A stretch of 64,000 nt of DNA from Sporothrix humicola (taxonomy: Eukaryota > Ascomycota > Sordariomycetes > Ophiostomatales > Ophiostomataceae), in the NCBI GenBank assembly GCA_021396245.1, contig WNYE01000045.1, positions 62,001 through 126,000 of the forward strand, given 5' to 3'. Below the pieces are notes generated by a model. It was given only the letters and a program-made list of their open reading frames with translations. It was not told the origin of the DNA and ran no database searches. Numbering within the stretch: position 1 is the first letter of the stretch; each line of letters begins with the position of its first letter. Of this stretch, positions 9,332-21,100 are shown piece by piece. The translations under genes were made by a program, and so were the position numbers.

Positions 9332-11905
9332 AGCAGTCGGCAAACAGCCTATCGCCCTTTTCTGGGATGCCATCATACATACGACGACAACTTCGGAGCA
9401 CCAATTGTGTGCGTTCCAGCTTGCAGGAAATATAACTTCAGGGCAGGATTTGGAACACAGGGACTGGGGCAAATGGCGCCAGAAGTGACAGGCAGAAAAG
9501 GTGGCGCGCACTTTGTTTCCTGGGTGTTTGTCTCTAAGGCCTTGCTGGTTCCCGTTCCGCTTTCTCCCGCGGTCATACGTCCTAGGGATACGAGCTTTCT
9601 TACATCGCCTTACACTACTAGGCCAACCTGTTGGCCATGGATCAGCGGCTAAACCGGGACTGCTTATGTCCTGATATTCGGGAAGATTGCACAGAAGCTC
9701 GGACAAAGACGAGGCGATTCGTAATCTTGGTTGCGACATCTGCAAGTAGGCGACGGGCATCGACAAATGCGACGACAATCGGCGACAATTGACGACAATT
9801 GACGACAACTGTTTTCTGCAGTATCCCCGCTGTTTCCCATCTTGGCTTCTACGGCTACGCACAGCTTCTCCGTGTGTATTTGTCTCCGGATCTCCTTCCT
9901 CCCCGGGCGCGCGGGCGCGGCGACCGGCAGCCGCAGAAAAGGAGAGAAAAGTCGGCTTGTATGGTTCCCTGCAGCCTTTCTCCACCCGCTTGTTTGCCCG
10001 TTAACCTTGACTTGGTTATTTAGTGATAAGACCACGGGGAACATCATTGGCCCTGTTTTCCACATGCATTCTATTACACACATGCACATGCAGCTCCGCT
10101 ATTCCGAATGTATCATGTCTATTAGAGTATGCCCTTGCTCACTTTGTGAGCCGTTGTTACACATTTTGCTTGTCCTACCAAAAGTGCCCGAGCAAGGCTT
10201 TCCCCCGGGCGTATAAAGTCAAGCCACATTGAAGATTGGCGGCAGCTATCCGGCGTAAATCAAAACGTGAAGTTTACCCAAGGCATTGACAATTAAGGGA
10301 AAAAGCCATGGATTCAGAAGCTGGTAAGATATACCCGTAACCAGGGTATGCAGCTGCCTTGTTCTCTTTCTTTCTTTCTTTCTTCTTGTGTGTATTTGTT
10401 TATTTGAAACAAACATGGTCATGGGAGTCTAAGGGGAAATCTTCTGCCCCGACGTGGCAGCGAGGCAGATCCAATCTAGCCAGTCTCTATTTCGATTTTT
10501 CATTTCTGGATTCTGACTTCCATCGCCCACCACATTCACGAGACATACTTGTCCAAGGCTAGAGAGCAAGGACATTTTGTGATATGTTTCTCCAGGCGCT
10601 TCCTGTTCTTTCGATGTTTCTCTAAGCCAGCCTGTCATACGATAATTTCTCGCTCTCTGCATCTCTTCTGATGCGTTGTCCCTGTCGTCCTTATTAGCCT
10701 CCGCACAGCTTTTTGAGCTTGAAGGTGTGCATCACTGCATTGCATCTGCATGTTTGCATTTACATGCACATTTACATTTACATCTGTAGAACAAGAGCCC
10801 CTCAGAGTATAATGGCACGCTTTATTTTACACTCTTATTTTTTTCCTTCTTGGGCGAGTAGACAATCAAAATTGTTGACAAACCGGGGATATGTTATAAT
10901 TGTGTGGGTGCACAGTACAATGGGCGGCTACTTTTGTGCGTCTTGATGTCGAACGATCAAGCGGGGGGCGATGAGTCTTAATGGAAGAGCACGTATTCAT
11001 GCATGACCGTATTAAGAAATACACCTTGTATGGGAACACAATTCCGGAAGCTTGACTTACATCTATTACTGCCATGACGAAACACGGTACTGTACCTTGG
11101 AATAAGTTGCTTTACAATGGTACTAAAGGCCGACTTGCCTATACTTAAAGAGAGACACAGAACGAAGACCGAAAAAAAAGAAGAGATGGGGAAAGGAAAC
11201 CCTCCCCAAGTACTTTATGCGTGTTTGTGCCATAAAATTCAGCGTGACCAAGCATACAGGAATAAGCCGAGGACGGAACATTCGTGTTTCTAGAGCTTTT
11301 GAATGAAAACAGAAATCATTCAAAGACATGGTACAGCCGAAGCTCGTCTACAGCTCACTTGCAGCTCAGCAATGGCCTTGATACCATTCTAGATTCCCAC
11401 GTCTTTAGACCAGAGCAACCTGTAGGATTGCCAGCCTAGCAACACCAAGCTGGAGTCTTCTCCCCTTCATCCACGATTCCCGACAACACACAATCTTCGG
11501 CCGACATGCATCCTTCCCACGAACACCGGCTAGACCTCATAAATAAAGTACCCTGCTCCCCTCCCTCCTCAGTTCATTCATTTCTCATCGATGGAAAAAT
11601 TATACACTGACGAGTGCAGGCATGAATCAACAATCAACATACCAAGTTGCTGACAAGCTGAAGCTCAAGCTCATGGGACTGTTATGCTGCGATCCTGCCA
11701 CTTGCATCACCCCAACATCAAACTTAGCGTCTGCCCTGTATAAAGGTACCGAATCCTTCCTTTTTTCCCTGAATCCTTCTGTCTATTCTATCATTATTCC
11801 TGCGACCCTGAGATCCTGAGACACAGTGCAGGAAGACAAAAAGGGGGGAAAGGAGTGAAAGATATATAAAAAAACAGAGAGCAGCGTGTTAACGGTCTTA
11901 GAACA
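9332..11905. other. intergenic, no convincing gene
   Basis: About 2.6 kb. Holds the TMA16 3' UTR, a four-copy 10-bp repeat (9770-9809), a (TTTC)n run near 10363-10383 and short TTTACAT repeats near 10755-10785. All open frames are short, overlapping in several phases and unlike known families. A TATAAA-like element (about 11862-11872) belongs to the small gene that follows. Confidence 0.5.
9770..9809 (+). repeat. 10-bp tandem repeat, four copies
   Basis: Units CGACGACAAT, CGGCGACAAT, TGACGACAAT and TGACGACAAC follow one another directly. Short minisatellite-like tract in non-coding DNA. Confidence 0.85.
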
Positions 11906-12142
11906 ATGTGTCTTTACATCTCGCATATCCGCATTTGCTGTCTTTGCGGCTATGAAGATACCGTGCTCATCTCCGAGAGCCTTTGTCCATCAGCTCGCCA
12001 GAACGGCGTCTTTGGCAGCTGTGGGACGGGCCCCGGAGTCCAGCGCAGCCCAACACGCTACCAATGCTGGGGCTGCAAGGAAGCGGTCGACCTGCGGATG
12101 ACTCGCGGAACAGCAACACGACGGAGAATCAGTCTTAGATGA
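11906..12142 (+). CDS. small Cys-rich (putative zinc-binding) protein
   Basis: 78-aa frame with no introns. Cysteines fall in CxxCG-like groups: CCLCGYED near residue 12, SLCPSARQNG near 27, GSCGTGP near 39 and QCWGCK at 54-57. This arrangement (paired Cys, a CPxAR segment, SCG, then a terminal CxxC) resembles small fungal zinc-binding proteins of unknown function that often start MC. The C-terminus is Arg-rich (TRGTATRRRISLR), possibly nuclear. A TATATAAAAAA motif lies about 40 bp upstream of the ATG. Judged real because the Cys spacing is ordered rather than random, but there is no splice structure or known domain to confirm it. Role unknown. Confidence 0.5.
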   Translation: MCLYISHIRICCLCGYEDTVLISESLCPSARQNGVFGSCGTGPGVQRSPTRYQCWGCKEAVDLRMTRGTATRRRISLR

Positions 12143-12499
12143 AGTGACTCTGCAGGCGGGCAGGAGGCAATGGGGAGGTCTCGAGAAGACTTGTTTGTTG
12201 GCAGAATCGAAAAGGCGAAAGAGCCAGAACAATTCCGGGAAAGAGTGCGGCGGACAAAGAAAACGGGCATATATCCAACACGGCGTCTTAGGGGAACACA
12301 ATAAAACATTGCGTTGGTTTATGACGAGGGAAAGCGGGCCTTACCTCGACCTGGAAGGGATTTGGCGGTCGGTCTTATGGGCATAGACAGGGCGTTGATT
12401 TTGACGATTTGACGATTTCACAGATTCTTTCTTTCTCTCTGTTCGTTTGCTGGCTTTTCAAATCATAAACTAAAGCGCAATATGTGAGAAAAGTCTGCC

Positions 12500-12868
12500 G
12501 GTACATCCACCGTTAATTCAACCATCAAGCCACCAACACAGCCAACAAGCCCGTTAGTCCAATTTAAGCAACGCCAAAAACCAACACTTACAGGGCTCGT
12601 AGGCAGTTGTGTCTTAGAGGCTTATTGTTTCATGTATTGAACTTATTTGTATTCGCTGTATACGACGTATTCGTTGTATTCGTTAAGTGGTGTCGGTGTT
12701 ATATGTTATACACTGCAAGTGCTGTAAGTGTTGTAAGTGCTGTAAGTGCTGCAAGTGTTGTTAATGTTATAAATACTGTATTACTGTATTTTATATGAAC
12801 ACACATAACGCTTTTGAGGGCTGTGGGGAGTCAGTGGGCTCGATGGTTGAATTGTCGGTGGATGTACC
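12500..12868. repeat. inverted-repeat (foldback/MITE-like) element
   Basis: Arms 12500-12531 and 12837-12868 are reverse complements at 29 of 32 positions (left arm begins GGTACATCCACCG). Similarity appears to continue imperfectly inward for some 20 more bases. The 305-bp interior is AT-rich and contains a degenerate GTAAGTGCT repeat. No open frame and no clear target-site duplication, so this is a non-autonomous foldback or a large hairpin, not a complete transposon. Confidence 0.7.
12700..12775 (+). repeat. degenerate 9-bp repeat (GTAAGTGCT-like)
   Basis: Several imperfect copies of GTAAGTGCT/GCAAGTGTT in a row inside the inverted-repeat element, preceded by GTATTCGTT-like repeats from about 12645. 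Low-complexity, non-coding. Confidence 0.75.
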
Positions 12869-13226
12869 AGGAAGCCGTGAGAGAACCGTGCGGTAAATTT
12901 AGGCATTTAATGCTCTGATGAGCTTATTCTCACATTATCGTATCTCGCCCCACAAATCAGACCAACTGAACTGTCACGTGGGGTCGTTTTCTCAAATACA
13001 GTGACAGCATTGGGCTGCCGAAACTGTGGTGGGGCCAGTTCCAGTTTACAGCTAGAAAATTTGGGCCAAGCTCTAGAAGATTTTCAGAAGCTTTTTGATT
13101 ACTGTACGACGCACATCGTGAACACCGCTCGATACTCTTTTTTCTTTCCTTGTATCAAACGACTTTACCGTTATTTCACCAGCACTACACTCTCTTCCAC
13201 CCCCAACCCCCTCACACACAATAGCA

Positions 13227-14195
13227 ATGATGTCCCTGCGCACACTCTCCCGCACGGCGCCCCGCGCTGCTGCCCGCTTCTCCAGCGCTCCGGCTGCTGT
13301 CCGTTCCTCTCTTCTCTCTTCGGCTGCCGCCCGCCCGTCGACGTTCCAGGCCGCCAGCGGTCTGCGGTCTGCTACCCTGAGCCGCACTAGCATCTCTGCC
13401 TTCTCTTCAGCCGCTGCCCACCGTGCGCCTGCCAGCAACGAGGTCGACGACGAGCTCTCGGCAAAGCTGCAGAGCGAGATCCAGTTCGAGACGGAAATGC
13501 GCGAGAACGAGCCGGAGGCTACCAGCGTCAAGGACTTCCTTGATAGCGGTCTGTTTGAGATTGAGGATGTGCCGGGCCGCGAGGAGGTTGTTCTGCGCCG
13601 CACCCACGGTAACGAGAAGTGAGTTTTTGTGGCCTTGAAAGTCCGACCTTGGAACACTATAACTAACCCTTACCCTTCCTCTAGGATCACTGTCACTTTC
13701 TCGGTTGCTGACTTGGCCAACTACGATCCGGAGATGTATGACGAGGACTCTGCGCTGGCTGACGAGGACATTGAGGGTGGCAATGGCGGCCGCACGGCCG
13801 AGGAGGCCGGTGCTGACGGCGAGGACCTGGACGCTGATTCTGGCTCCGTCTCTTGCCGCCTGTCCATTGTCATCGAGAAGCCCGGCCAGGGTGCTCTGAG
13901 CGTCGAGGCCACTGCCCAGGACGGCGTTCTGGTCGTCGACAACCTGTACCACTACAAGGATGCCGCCCACGCTCACGAGTCGTCGGCTGACGCTGCACAC
14001 TCGGCACAGCGCATGTACCCCGGCCCTGCCTTTAACAGCCTCGATGAGGACCTGCAGGTTCTGCTCGACCGCTACCTGGAGGAGCGCGGTATTACTCAGG
14101 CCCTGGCTGTCTTCGTGCCTGACTACCTTGATGCCAAGGAGCAGCGCGAGTACCTGGGCTTCCTGAACAACGTTAAGGCGTTTGTTGATGCTTAA
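13227..14195 (+). CDS. MAM33: mitochondrial matrix p32 family protein (MAM33/C1QBP-like)
   Basis: Acidic mitochondrial matrix protein of the p32/gC1qR family, a trimeric factor linked to mitoribosome and respiratory-complex biogenesis. Exons 13227-13618 and 13685-14195 give 300 aa; the 66-bp intron 13619-13684 (GTGAGT...CTCTAG) splits AA|G (Lys) in HGNEKITVTF. The N-terminus (MMSLRTLSRTAPRAAARFSS) is an Arg/Ser/Ala-rich amphipathic targeting peptide. The body has the family features: an N-terminal helix (DDELSAKLQSEIQFE), VVLRRTHGNEKITVTFSVAD strand pairs, a long acidic loop (DEDSALADEDIEG), and the C-terminal helix pair DLQVLLDRYLEERGI...QREYLGFLNNVKAFVDA. Codon use is strongly GC3-biased, as expected for a well-expressed gene. 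A 269-codon open frame on the opposite strand is a shadow. Confidence 0.93.
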
Positions 14196-14882
14196 GGGCA
14201 GGTAAAGAGAAAACAAAGAAGAAAAAAATGAATAGGAAAAAATTCAGGTTGGAAGTTTTGGCGTATGTATGTATTTAATGATCCTCACTCTAGCATAAAG
14301 AACAAAAAACATTTGTATGATATTTCCTGAACACGGTTCGCGGCTTGGTTCTCGTCACTTTCAGTTGGTACGTTTGCTTAGTGATGGGACTGTGTGTTGT
14401 GTACTATGCAGTCGTCGTGTCTCGTTTGTAATGGCAGGGTGGTGCATAGAGATAAACTAAAAATGTCAAAGAGCGTCGTTAAGGCTGGTTGGGCAGACCA
14501 GAATGTGCACGAGGAGCGTACAAAATGATGACGTAGAAATGCACATGATGCAAACATGATGTAGCCCAGGGAAAGCAGGGTTAAAAGAGCAACAACAAAA
14601 CTAGATAGTAACAGAAAAAAAAGAGAGAAGAAAACGCCAATCAGGTACCGAGCATAAGGGTCTCCGGCCATCGAGCTCGTCCACCCAGCCTCCGTATCTC
14701 TATAAACATCCTGTATCGATCAGATCTAAATGAGTTGGGGTTTGGGGGTCAACAAAGACAAAAAAAAGGGTGTCCCCTCCAAAACAAAGGCAATGCAGCA
14801 CCCCCTCCCTACATGTGCCATGCAGATAATGCCATTCGCGCCATCCATGCAAAAAATGTTGCTGTCTTATTCAGGCCAGCGT
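14196..14882. other. convergent intergenic, 3' UTRs
   Basis: 687 bp between the ends of MAM33 and the oxysterol-binding protein gene. AT-rich patches; no coding sequence, RNA gene or repeat recognised. Confidence 0.6.
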
Positions 14883-16529
14883 TCAAGCAACTTCCTCAGT
14901 CGCGTCGTCAGGCACGACTTCATCTTCGTCCTCTTCTCCCTCCTTCTTTGCTTCCGGGTCATCTTCCACAATACCATCCATGCTCCAGTCGCCCTTTTGT
15001 GCACGCTCCAGCACCTGGCGGCCCTTTTCGGACAGCTCTGGCTTACCACCGTTGCCCGTAACTTGCGTAAAGAAGACAGGGCTCCATGTGGTGCCGGTGC
15101 GTTCACGCTCGCGCGCCTTCTCGCGCTGGCTTTCTTCGAGGACCTGCTTGATGGTCGTCGCCTTGGAAAACTGTTTTGCATGGATGGCTTTGGTGACCTC
15201 ACCCCACAGCTGCAGCGACTCGTTCTTGAGCTGCTGCTCGTCTGGTGGGAGTGACTTTGGTGCCACTGAGAGGGGGGCGATATCGATAATAGTCGTCTGG
15301 GCTTCGACCGGTTGTGAGTTCTGTGGTTGTTAGAAAAGAGTAAAAATAATATATAGCCGAAAGGAGGGGAGTCAATGGGGTCTAAACATACAAATGGCTT
15401 GGGGCCCATGGTAAAGACAATCTTCTCCTTCCATGGCCCGCTTAACCGAACCAGAACGTCCTCGTCCGGCACGTCGCGGATGCGCATCTTGTCGTCGTTC
15501 TCAGGGTCATACCGGAAGATCACACCATCCACCTTGTTCGTCGAACGGCTCAACCAGCCCTCATCATAGTAATGCAGGATCGCCTTGAGCTTCGTCTCAG
15601 GGCAGGTAATGTACGCCATATCGCCAACGCTGACGCTCAAAGCACCGCGCAGCAGTCCGCCCAGGTGGGCCGCCGGGTGGGTGAGCTGGTATGTCTCGTT
15701 GTCGCGCTTCTCCAGCGTAATGAAGATGCCAAGGTTGTGCTCGCCAGGCATGACTTTGATACTGGTGCCAGTGAACTTGGCCGTGATCTGGTCGAAACCA
15801 CGCGCATGTAGGCCGCGCTCCGGGCAACTAATGTAGAAGGCGCTGACCGGCGGGTGGTGGGACGTCTGTTCGGTCAGGTAGGATACTCGGACCTTGGGGT
15901 TCTGTGGGTTGGAGCCCGTCTGGGGCACTGAAAGGTTGGGTGCGGGGCCACTCTTAGAAGAGCTACCCCGGGAAATGTTGGACTTTACGCTGGAGGCCGA
16001 GCTCGATGCTGTGGTGCCGTTGGGCTTAGAGCCACCCTCGACGCCTAGCAGTTCTTGGTGCACAATGCGCGGGGCATTGTCTTCGGCATCCCAGTTGCAG
16101 CGGAAGAACTCACCCAAGCAAGAGTTGTAGGGCTTGCACGGGCGGCCCTTGGCGTATTTGAGATCCTTGGTGAACCAGAAGCGCAGTACCTCGAGCATGC
16201 GATCCAGCGGCTCGTCCGAGGTGCCGATGGCAATGAAGGAGTTGGGTGCATCGAGATAGTTCCAGTATTCGAGGTTGGGCGTGGGCTCGAGGAGCTGTGA
16301 CGGCAGCGAGAAGCGGACGGCGGCTAGGTCCGATACCCCGATGAATCTGAACAGGCGCAAAGGTTGGGGTTAGGCACGTCTCCGAGATGCGAGATGCGAG
16401 AACAGGCAGGGCGGGCGCAAAGCAACAAAACGCACGGCGAACTTACTTCTTCAAGATGGACAGGAAAGTCCGCAGCTTGGAGCCATCAGAGTGCTCCTCG
16501 GTATGTGGTTCGGCAGCCACCTCAGCCAT
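14883..16529 (-). CDS. oxysterol-binding protein-related (short, PH-less OSH type)
   Basis: Cytosolic lipid-transfer protein of the ORP/OSH family, exchanging sterol or phosphatidylserine for phosphoinositides at membrane contacts. Exons (minus) are 16529-16447, 16346-15392 and 15320-14883, giving 491 aa. Junctions: AA|A (Lys) makes SILKKFIGVSDL; the second intron (GTATGT...CCACAG) lies between codons and joins MGPKPF to NSQPVEAQTT. The family fingerprint EQTSHHPPVSAF is at about residues 186-197; a lid/N-terminal helix, the LLEPTPNLEYW segment and the C-terminal helices (LWGEVTKAIHAKQFSKATTIKQ) are present. There is no PH, ankyrin or FFAT-like module. A Ser-rich insertion (about residues 130-175) sits before the fingerprint. 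The sequence after it (AFYISCPE...GTSI) looks closer to the Osh6/7 group than to Kes1, but I cannot settle the subfamily. Introns are 100 and 71 bp. Confidence 0.93.
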
Positions 16530-18100
16530 GATGGCACAAGAGCAGGTTGAGAGTTGGGAGTAGATTTTCGAAGGATGGGGCTGCGAGACTGAAAAAGGCT
16601 GGCACCTGGGAGAGGGGAAGATAGAAAGGAGTCAAAGTTGAGGTTGTAGATTTGGCGTAGAACAGGTGGCCACGTCGACACGGGCTTGTCGTGGCAAAAT
16701 CGAGGACCGACGGCTCACTTTTTTGCGTGGTGGGAGCGGGCTCTGGAGCGGTGTCGCTGGGGGAGGGGTTAGATAAGTCAGAAGATAAAGTAGGATATGG
16801 AGTACACGGGCGAGACAAGACGGCGGTAAAGTCGATAGACGAAGAATGAGAGGGGGTGCTCGCAGCAACAAAGCGCAGCAACGTGTACGACGTACTGAAA
16901 GAAATAAAGAGGGAGGAAACGAGAGTGTGTGAGCGAAGACCTGTACGAGGAATATGCTAGAAAAGAACAAAAAGATCCGACTCAAAGAAAAGAAGCAAAA
17001 TATAAAAGAGAGGAGAACGGTGTGGCTGTCGCGGCAAGTTTCAAAAGGCCCAGCAATCTGCAAACTGGCTGGCAGCGTTTCACGATTGATTGGCGGCCGG
17101 CCACTGGAAAATAGGGCCTGGCCAGGCAAGAAGCACGCGCGCGGGAAGCACTAAAAGCGGCAAGCGCGACCGACAACGGGGGGCCGAACAGGGTTGGATA
17201 GCGGAGCAGGAGCAAGCGAAGAGGGAACCGGTGGAGGATAGAAACTTGAGAACAAAAGGAGAAAGTGCGGCGAGTTGCGGGTCAAAGAACAGAAAAGGTA
17301 AGAGTGATGCAGCCAAACAAAAGGCGCAGAAATGGCGACTCTAGGTGCGATAATACGTCGTAGACTGGCAATAGTTGGCGACGGGCTGGCCAGATCAAGC
17401 TCGTGTTAACCCCTCTTTTGGCCCTTTTTTGAGCTCCGAGGGCCGCTAGCACTGTAAATAAGGCCTGAGCGATAAGCCGATAAGCGCCAATATATATGTT
17501 CGAGAACACGAGTCTTTTCGAGTGAATAAGGCGTATTTGTTGTGTATCTAGGGCGCGGGAGTATGGAGGAAAGTAAGACGAGAAAAGAAAGGGGGAGTGT
17601 CAGAAGAAATACAGAAAGAGAAGAGTTGTCGTTGTGATAACGATTCTAGTGAACTTTTGCTGTGTGAAAAATTCCGTCGCAATTTGGGCGAAAGTAGGAC
17701 CAGCGTGCAGTGGCGATCTCATGGTTTCCCCTAGTCACTGAGCACCATTCCTCGTTATCTTCCTCCTTCGCTCTTTCCTCATTTCGTGCTCCCTTAAGAG
17801 GGCGTTTTCCTCTTTACCCCGATTTTTTGTTCTTTCTGACTTATTACGCGGTCTGTCGCCTGCTTCCCCCCCTTTTCTCTGTCGCTCTACTGAAAGCCTC
17901 GTGCTCCCACCCCCAAAGCCTCGTCGTCTCGCAAGCCAATCATTTAGCCACGCGCGCCGGCGTGCGAAATCGAGTAGTCGAACTAGGAGCGCCGGCGACA
18001 GCACATGGGCTCGTCGTTGACGGAGTGAGGCGCATGTCCGGCACATGAGTTTGTTCTTCCTTTATAGCCCGCAATTATCTTTTTCATTTCGAGTGAAACC
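16530..18100. other. upstream region of the oxysterol-binding protein gene
   Basis: Probable leader and promoter of the minus-strand gene. Polypurine-rich on the plus strand from about 16870 to 17000 and GC-rich to 17250. Several GTGAG-type donors on the minus strand allow leader introns, but none is supported by frame. No gene seen. Confidence 0.4.
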
Positions 18101-21100
18101 ACCCCTCACGCCCAGCCAGATCACTTGATCACTGTTGCGAGATGTCGACCATCGGAGGGCCATGGTTGATCGCATTATGGGGCAGTTATGCTCGTGTGTG
18201 GAAGTCAGTTCGTGAGTGAGACATGCAAAGCTTGGCCGCGCACACTGCATAGCTTTGGGACAAATATCGTGGCATTAATCCGTCTGATATCGGTCACGCC
18301 AAATTTGGAAAGTTAGTCAGCTTTTCCAGTGTTTCGTTATGCCCGACCTGGTCATCTCACGAGCAGCCCAAACCAGGTCGTTGTAAACAAAGCGAATAGG
18401 GGTCGTAAATTTTGGTCGCCAAATCAAAGCATGCCAGGCTTTTCCCGACAAAACTCTCAGTCAGCCCAGCTCCATCTATGTGGTATGGTCGTTGACCAGC
18501 AACATATTTGATATTTCTTCTATAAAAAAAATACATTCCATTGTCTTGCCTGGCAATTTGCTTCATCGCATTGCATAAATATTGCCTTGGAACAGCACAA
18601 TGCGAGGTCAACTCTTCGTACTACGAATGCTTCATTTAACGCATAATTTCTATCTTCTGGGTTTTAAAACAGAAATGGTGTTCGTTTTCAATGTGCTGGT
18701 TTTATTTTTAAACCCCATAGTAGAATGGTACTTTAAATGGTTTTATTTTCATGACGGTTTTAAAAAAAAAATTATGTTCAAAAAACGAAAACTAAAACCG
18801 AGCCTGATGTTTGTGAATAATAATGGTAATAAATAGATGAGGATAATTTTTACGGAGAGACCAGACAACAATTACTTACATATAGCACCTCGGGTTGACA
18901 ATCCCAATCCTGACACCCAAACACCAATACCTACATGCACCAAGCTGTGGCGAATAAATCCACCCGAGTTTTATTTTATTATATATATATATATTAATCT
19001 TTGACCTGCAGGCTATGAATGATGGCCGCGTGCCTGGTGGCAAGAAGAATTATATTGTACGGACATAGGTGGAAATTTATGGCGAGTGGGAAATGAGCGG
19101 TATCAAACCGTGACTGCATGTTCGCGGAATATTGCGAATGCCTCCTCAGATTGGGCTCGCATCCCACCATTTATGGACAAAGGGGGCTTGCAGGACTACA
19201 TATCAGGCTACGGAAAGGAACCGCCTGGCTGAAAATTAGCTGCAGTCAGGGTCCAAGGGATCATGCATCGTGACCACGGCATGGATAACGCACATCGCAT
19301 AGGATCGCAAGGCGAGATGCAGGGACATCTACGCCCCTCCAATACGAGAGTGAAAGTATCGGGCAGCGAGGTGACGGCATGCGAAGATATCTATTACTGG
19401 AGGGGCTGGGGGCACTGCTGTGGTGGTATTAGGGTACGTCGGCACTCCGTCCTGCTTGTCTGTCTCGTCTGTCGTGCCTGCCTACTAGGTCAGCAGGGCC
19501 TGCCGATCGATCAGGCCGGACCTGTCGATTTCCTCGCCCCTCGCCCCCCAACCCAACTTGTGCAGCTGCATGCGGCTATTTAGGAGGGCGGCGGACCGCT
19601 CTGATCGAGGTGACAGCGTGTGGCTTAGATGTAAAAATTATGTGGCGTCGCCAGCTGTGGGGAGCTTGCCTCTATTTTCTGTTTGCCTCTGCTGTCTTTC
19701 TAAGGAACCTCGGGGACATACGAGACACGCTGCTGGCATATATGCAGTGGTGATAGCGGAGGTCTGACTTGCGTACAAGTATCTTGTATCATATGTCCTG
19801 GAGAGGAAGCGATAAATAAGAGACATGGCCACGGTAGTTTGTGACCTGAATACCATAAGGGCCCTATTTGAGGGCATGAAAACATCATATGGTGGCCATA
19901 GTGGACCGATGTCATGATACCGCTACATCATTGACAGCGAATGGATACCGGATGTACACTCGACTCTCCTCTTCAAATTTTAGTATATTCTGGCTCGACT
20001 GGCAACCATATGTAACCTCCACCACGAAAGAAGACGTGAGACTCCCAAAATTTTGCACCAAAAAATCGATTCGGTTGCTCAGTACGTCAAAAAATAAATA
20101 AAAATTAAATAGTATCGATCATTGGCTTCGGTTCCTACTTTTTGTAGCGTCTTTTTTCTGTCTTTTTGGCCATTGTTTCGCTGATTTTGATGCGTTTTTT
20201 GCTGTTGTTTTTAGCAAAAACAGGCCAAATTTCAGTGGTGTAGAGATATTTGGAGTCTCACGTCTTCTTTAGTGGTGGAGGTAACCTTGCTAACAACCGA
20301 AACCTAGTGGCGATATGACAACTCGACGGATGGAGTGCTTGATTGACATCAGGGCCATATTGGACGTGATGATCAACCATATATTAAGGCTTAAGGCTGC
20401 GTATAGAGGCGAATGTTGATGGATGCGTGTAAGCTTGGTAAGGAGAGCTTAGTATCATGCCCCCCAGCATCGGTATGTGTTTTACTTCTCTGTAATGGCA
20501 AATATCAAAGCCGAAGGCAAATACTTGTCAAAAGGATATTGAGGGGTGATGATCGCTAAACATATTACGACCCTCGATCTATCGCCTTCATTGTGGCAAT
20601 CGCCTCACTGAAGACAGCGGTACGTTATTGTCTGTGCTTCGGTTATAAGCATCAACAAATGTCTATTTCGATATAAACGTACCAATACATCGTTTTGCAA
20701 ATGAGCAATGGTTTTCTTTTTGAGTCACAATACGTCACAATATTTGTTTTCACCACCACCCCCACTACAGTCGTCTTATGCGGGCTAGAATATGCAATTT
20801 GCGAGGGGATGATTCCAGACTACTGAAAATAATATCTGCCGTGCAGAATGGCTACTGCACTTATTTATTTATCCCGCTTCGTTGCATCGACTCTTTGAAA
20901 GGTGCATGGCCCAGCCATGATAGTATATGCCCTTCTCCTGGGTGTGTATGTATTCTAGAGCACTTCAATGCTCTCTGGCCATGTCTACAAACACTAAACG
21001 TATGAAGAACACATATGAAAAATGACAGGATATTTGGAAATAATCTATCTAAATGATTCAGTTTTGAGATGTAAAAATATCTGCTTGCGACAGCCTAATG

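Larger units (their letters stand above)
12143..13226. other. intergenic with inverted-repeat element and MAM33 promoter
   Basis: Contains the 369-bp inverted-repeat element (12500-12868). Beyond it, about 350 bp of MAM33 upstream DNA ends in a C/A-rich leader just before the ATG at 13227. No gene seen. Confidence 0.6.

Noticed and set aside
13407..14216. 269-codon open frame antisense to MAM33
   Set aside because: Lies wholly opposite a well-supported conserved gene with strong GC3 bias, which opens the complementary frame. No domain or splice support.
20540..20620. GTGATGA...CTGA spacing suggestive of a C/D snoRNA
   Set aside because: No terminal stem can be formed around the boxes, and no guide complementarity could be argued.
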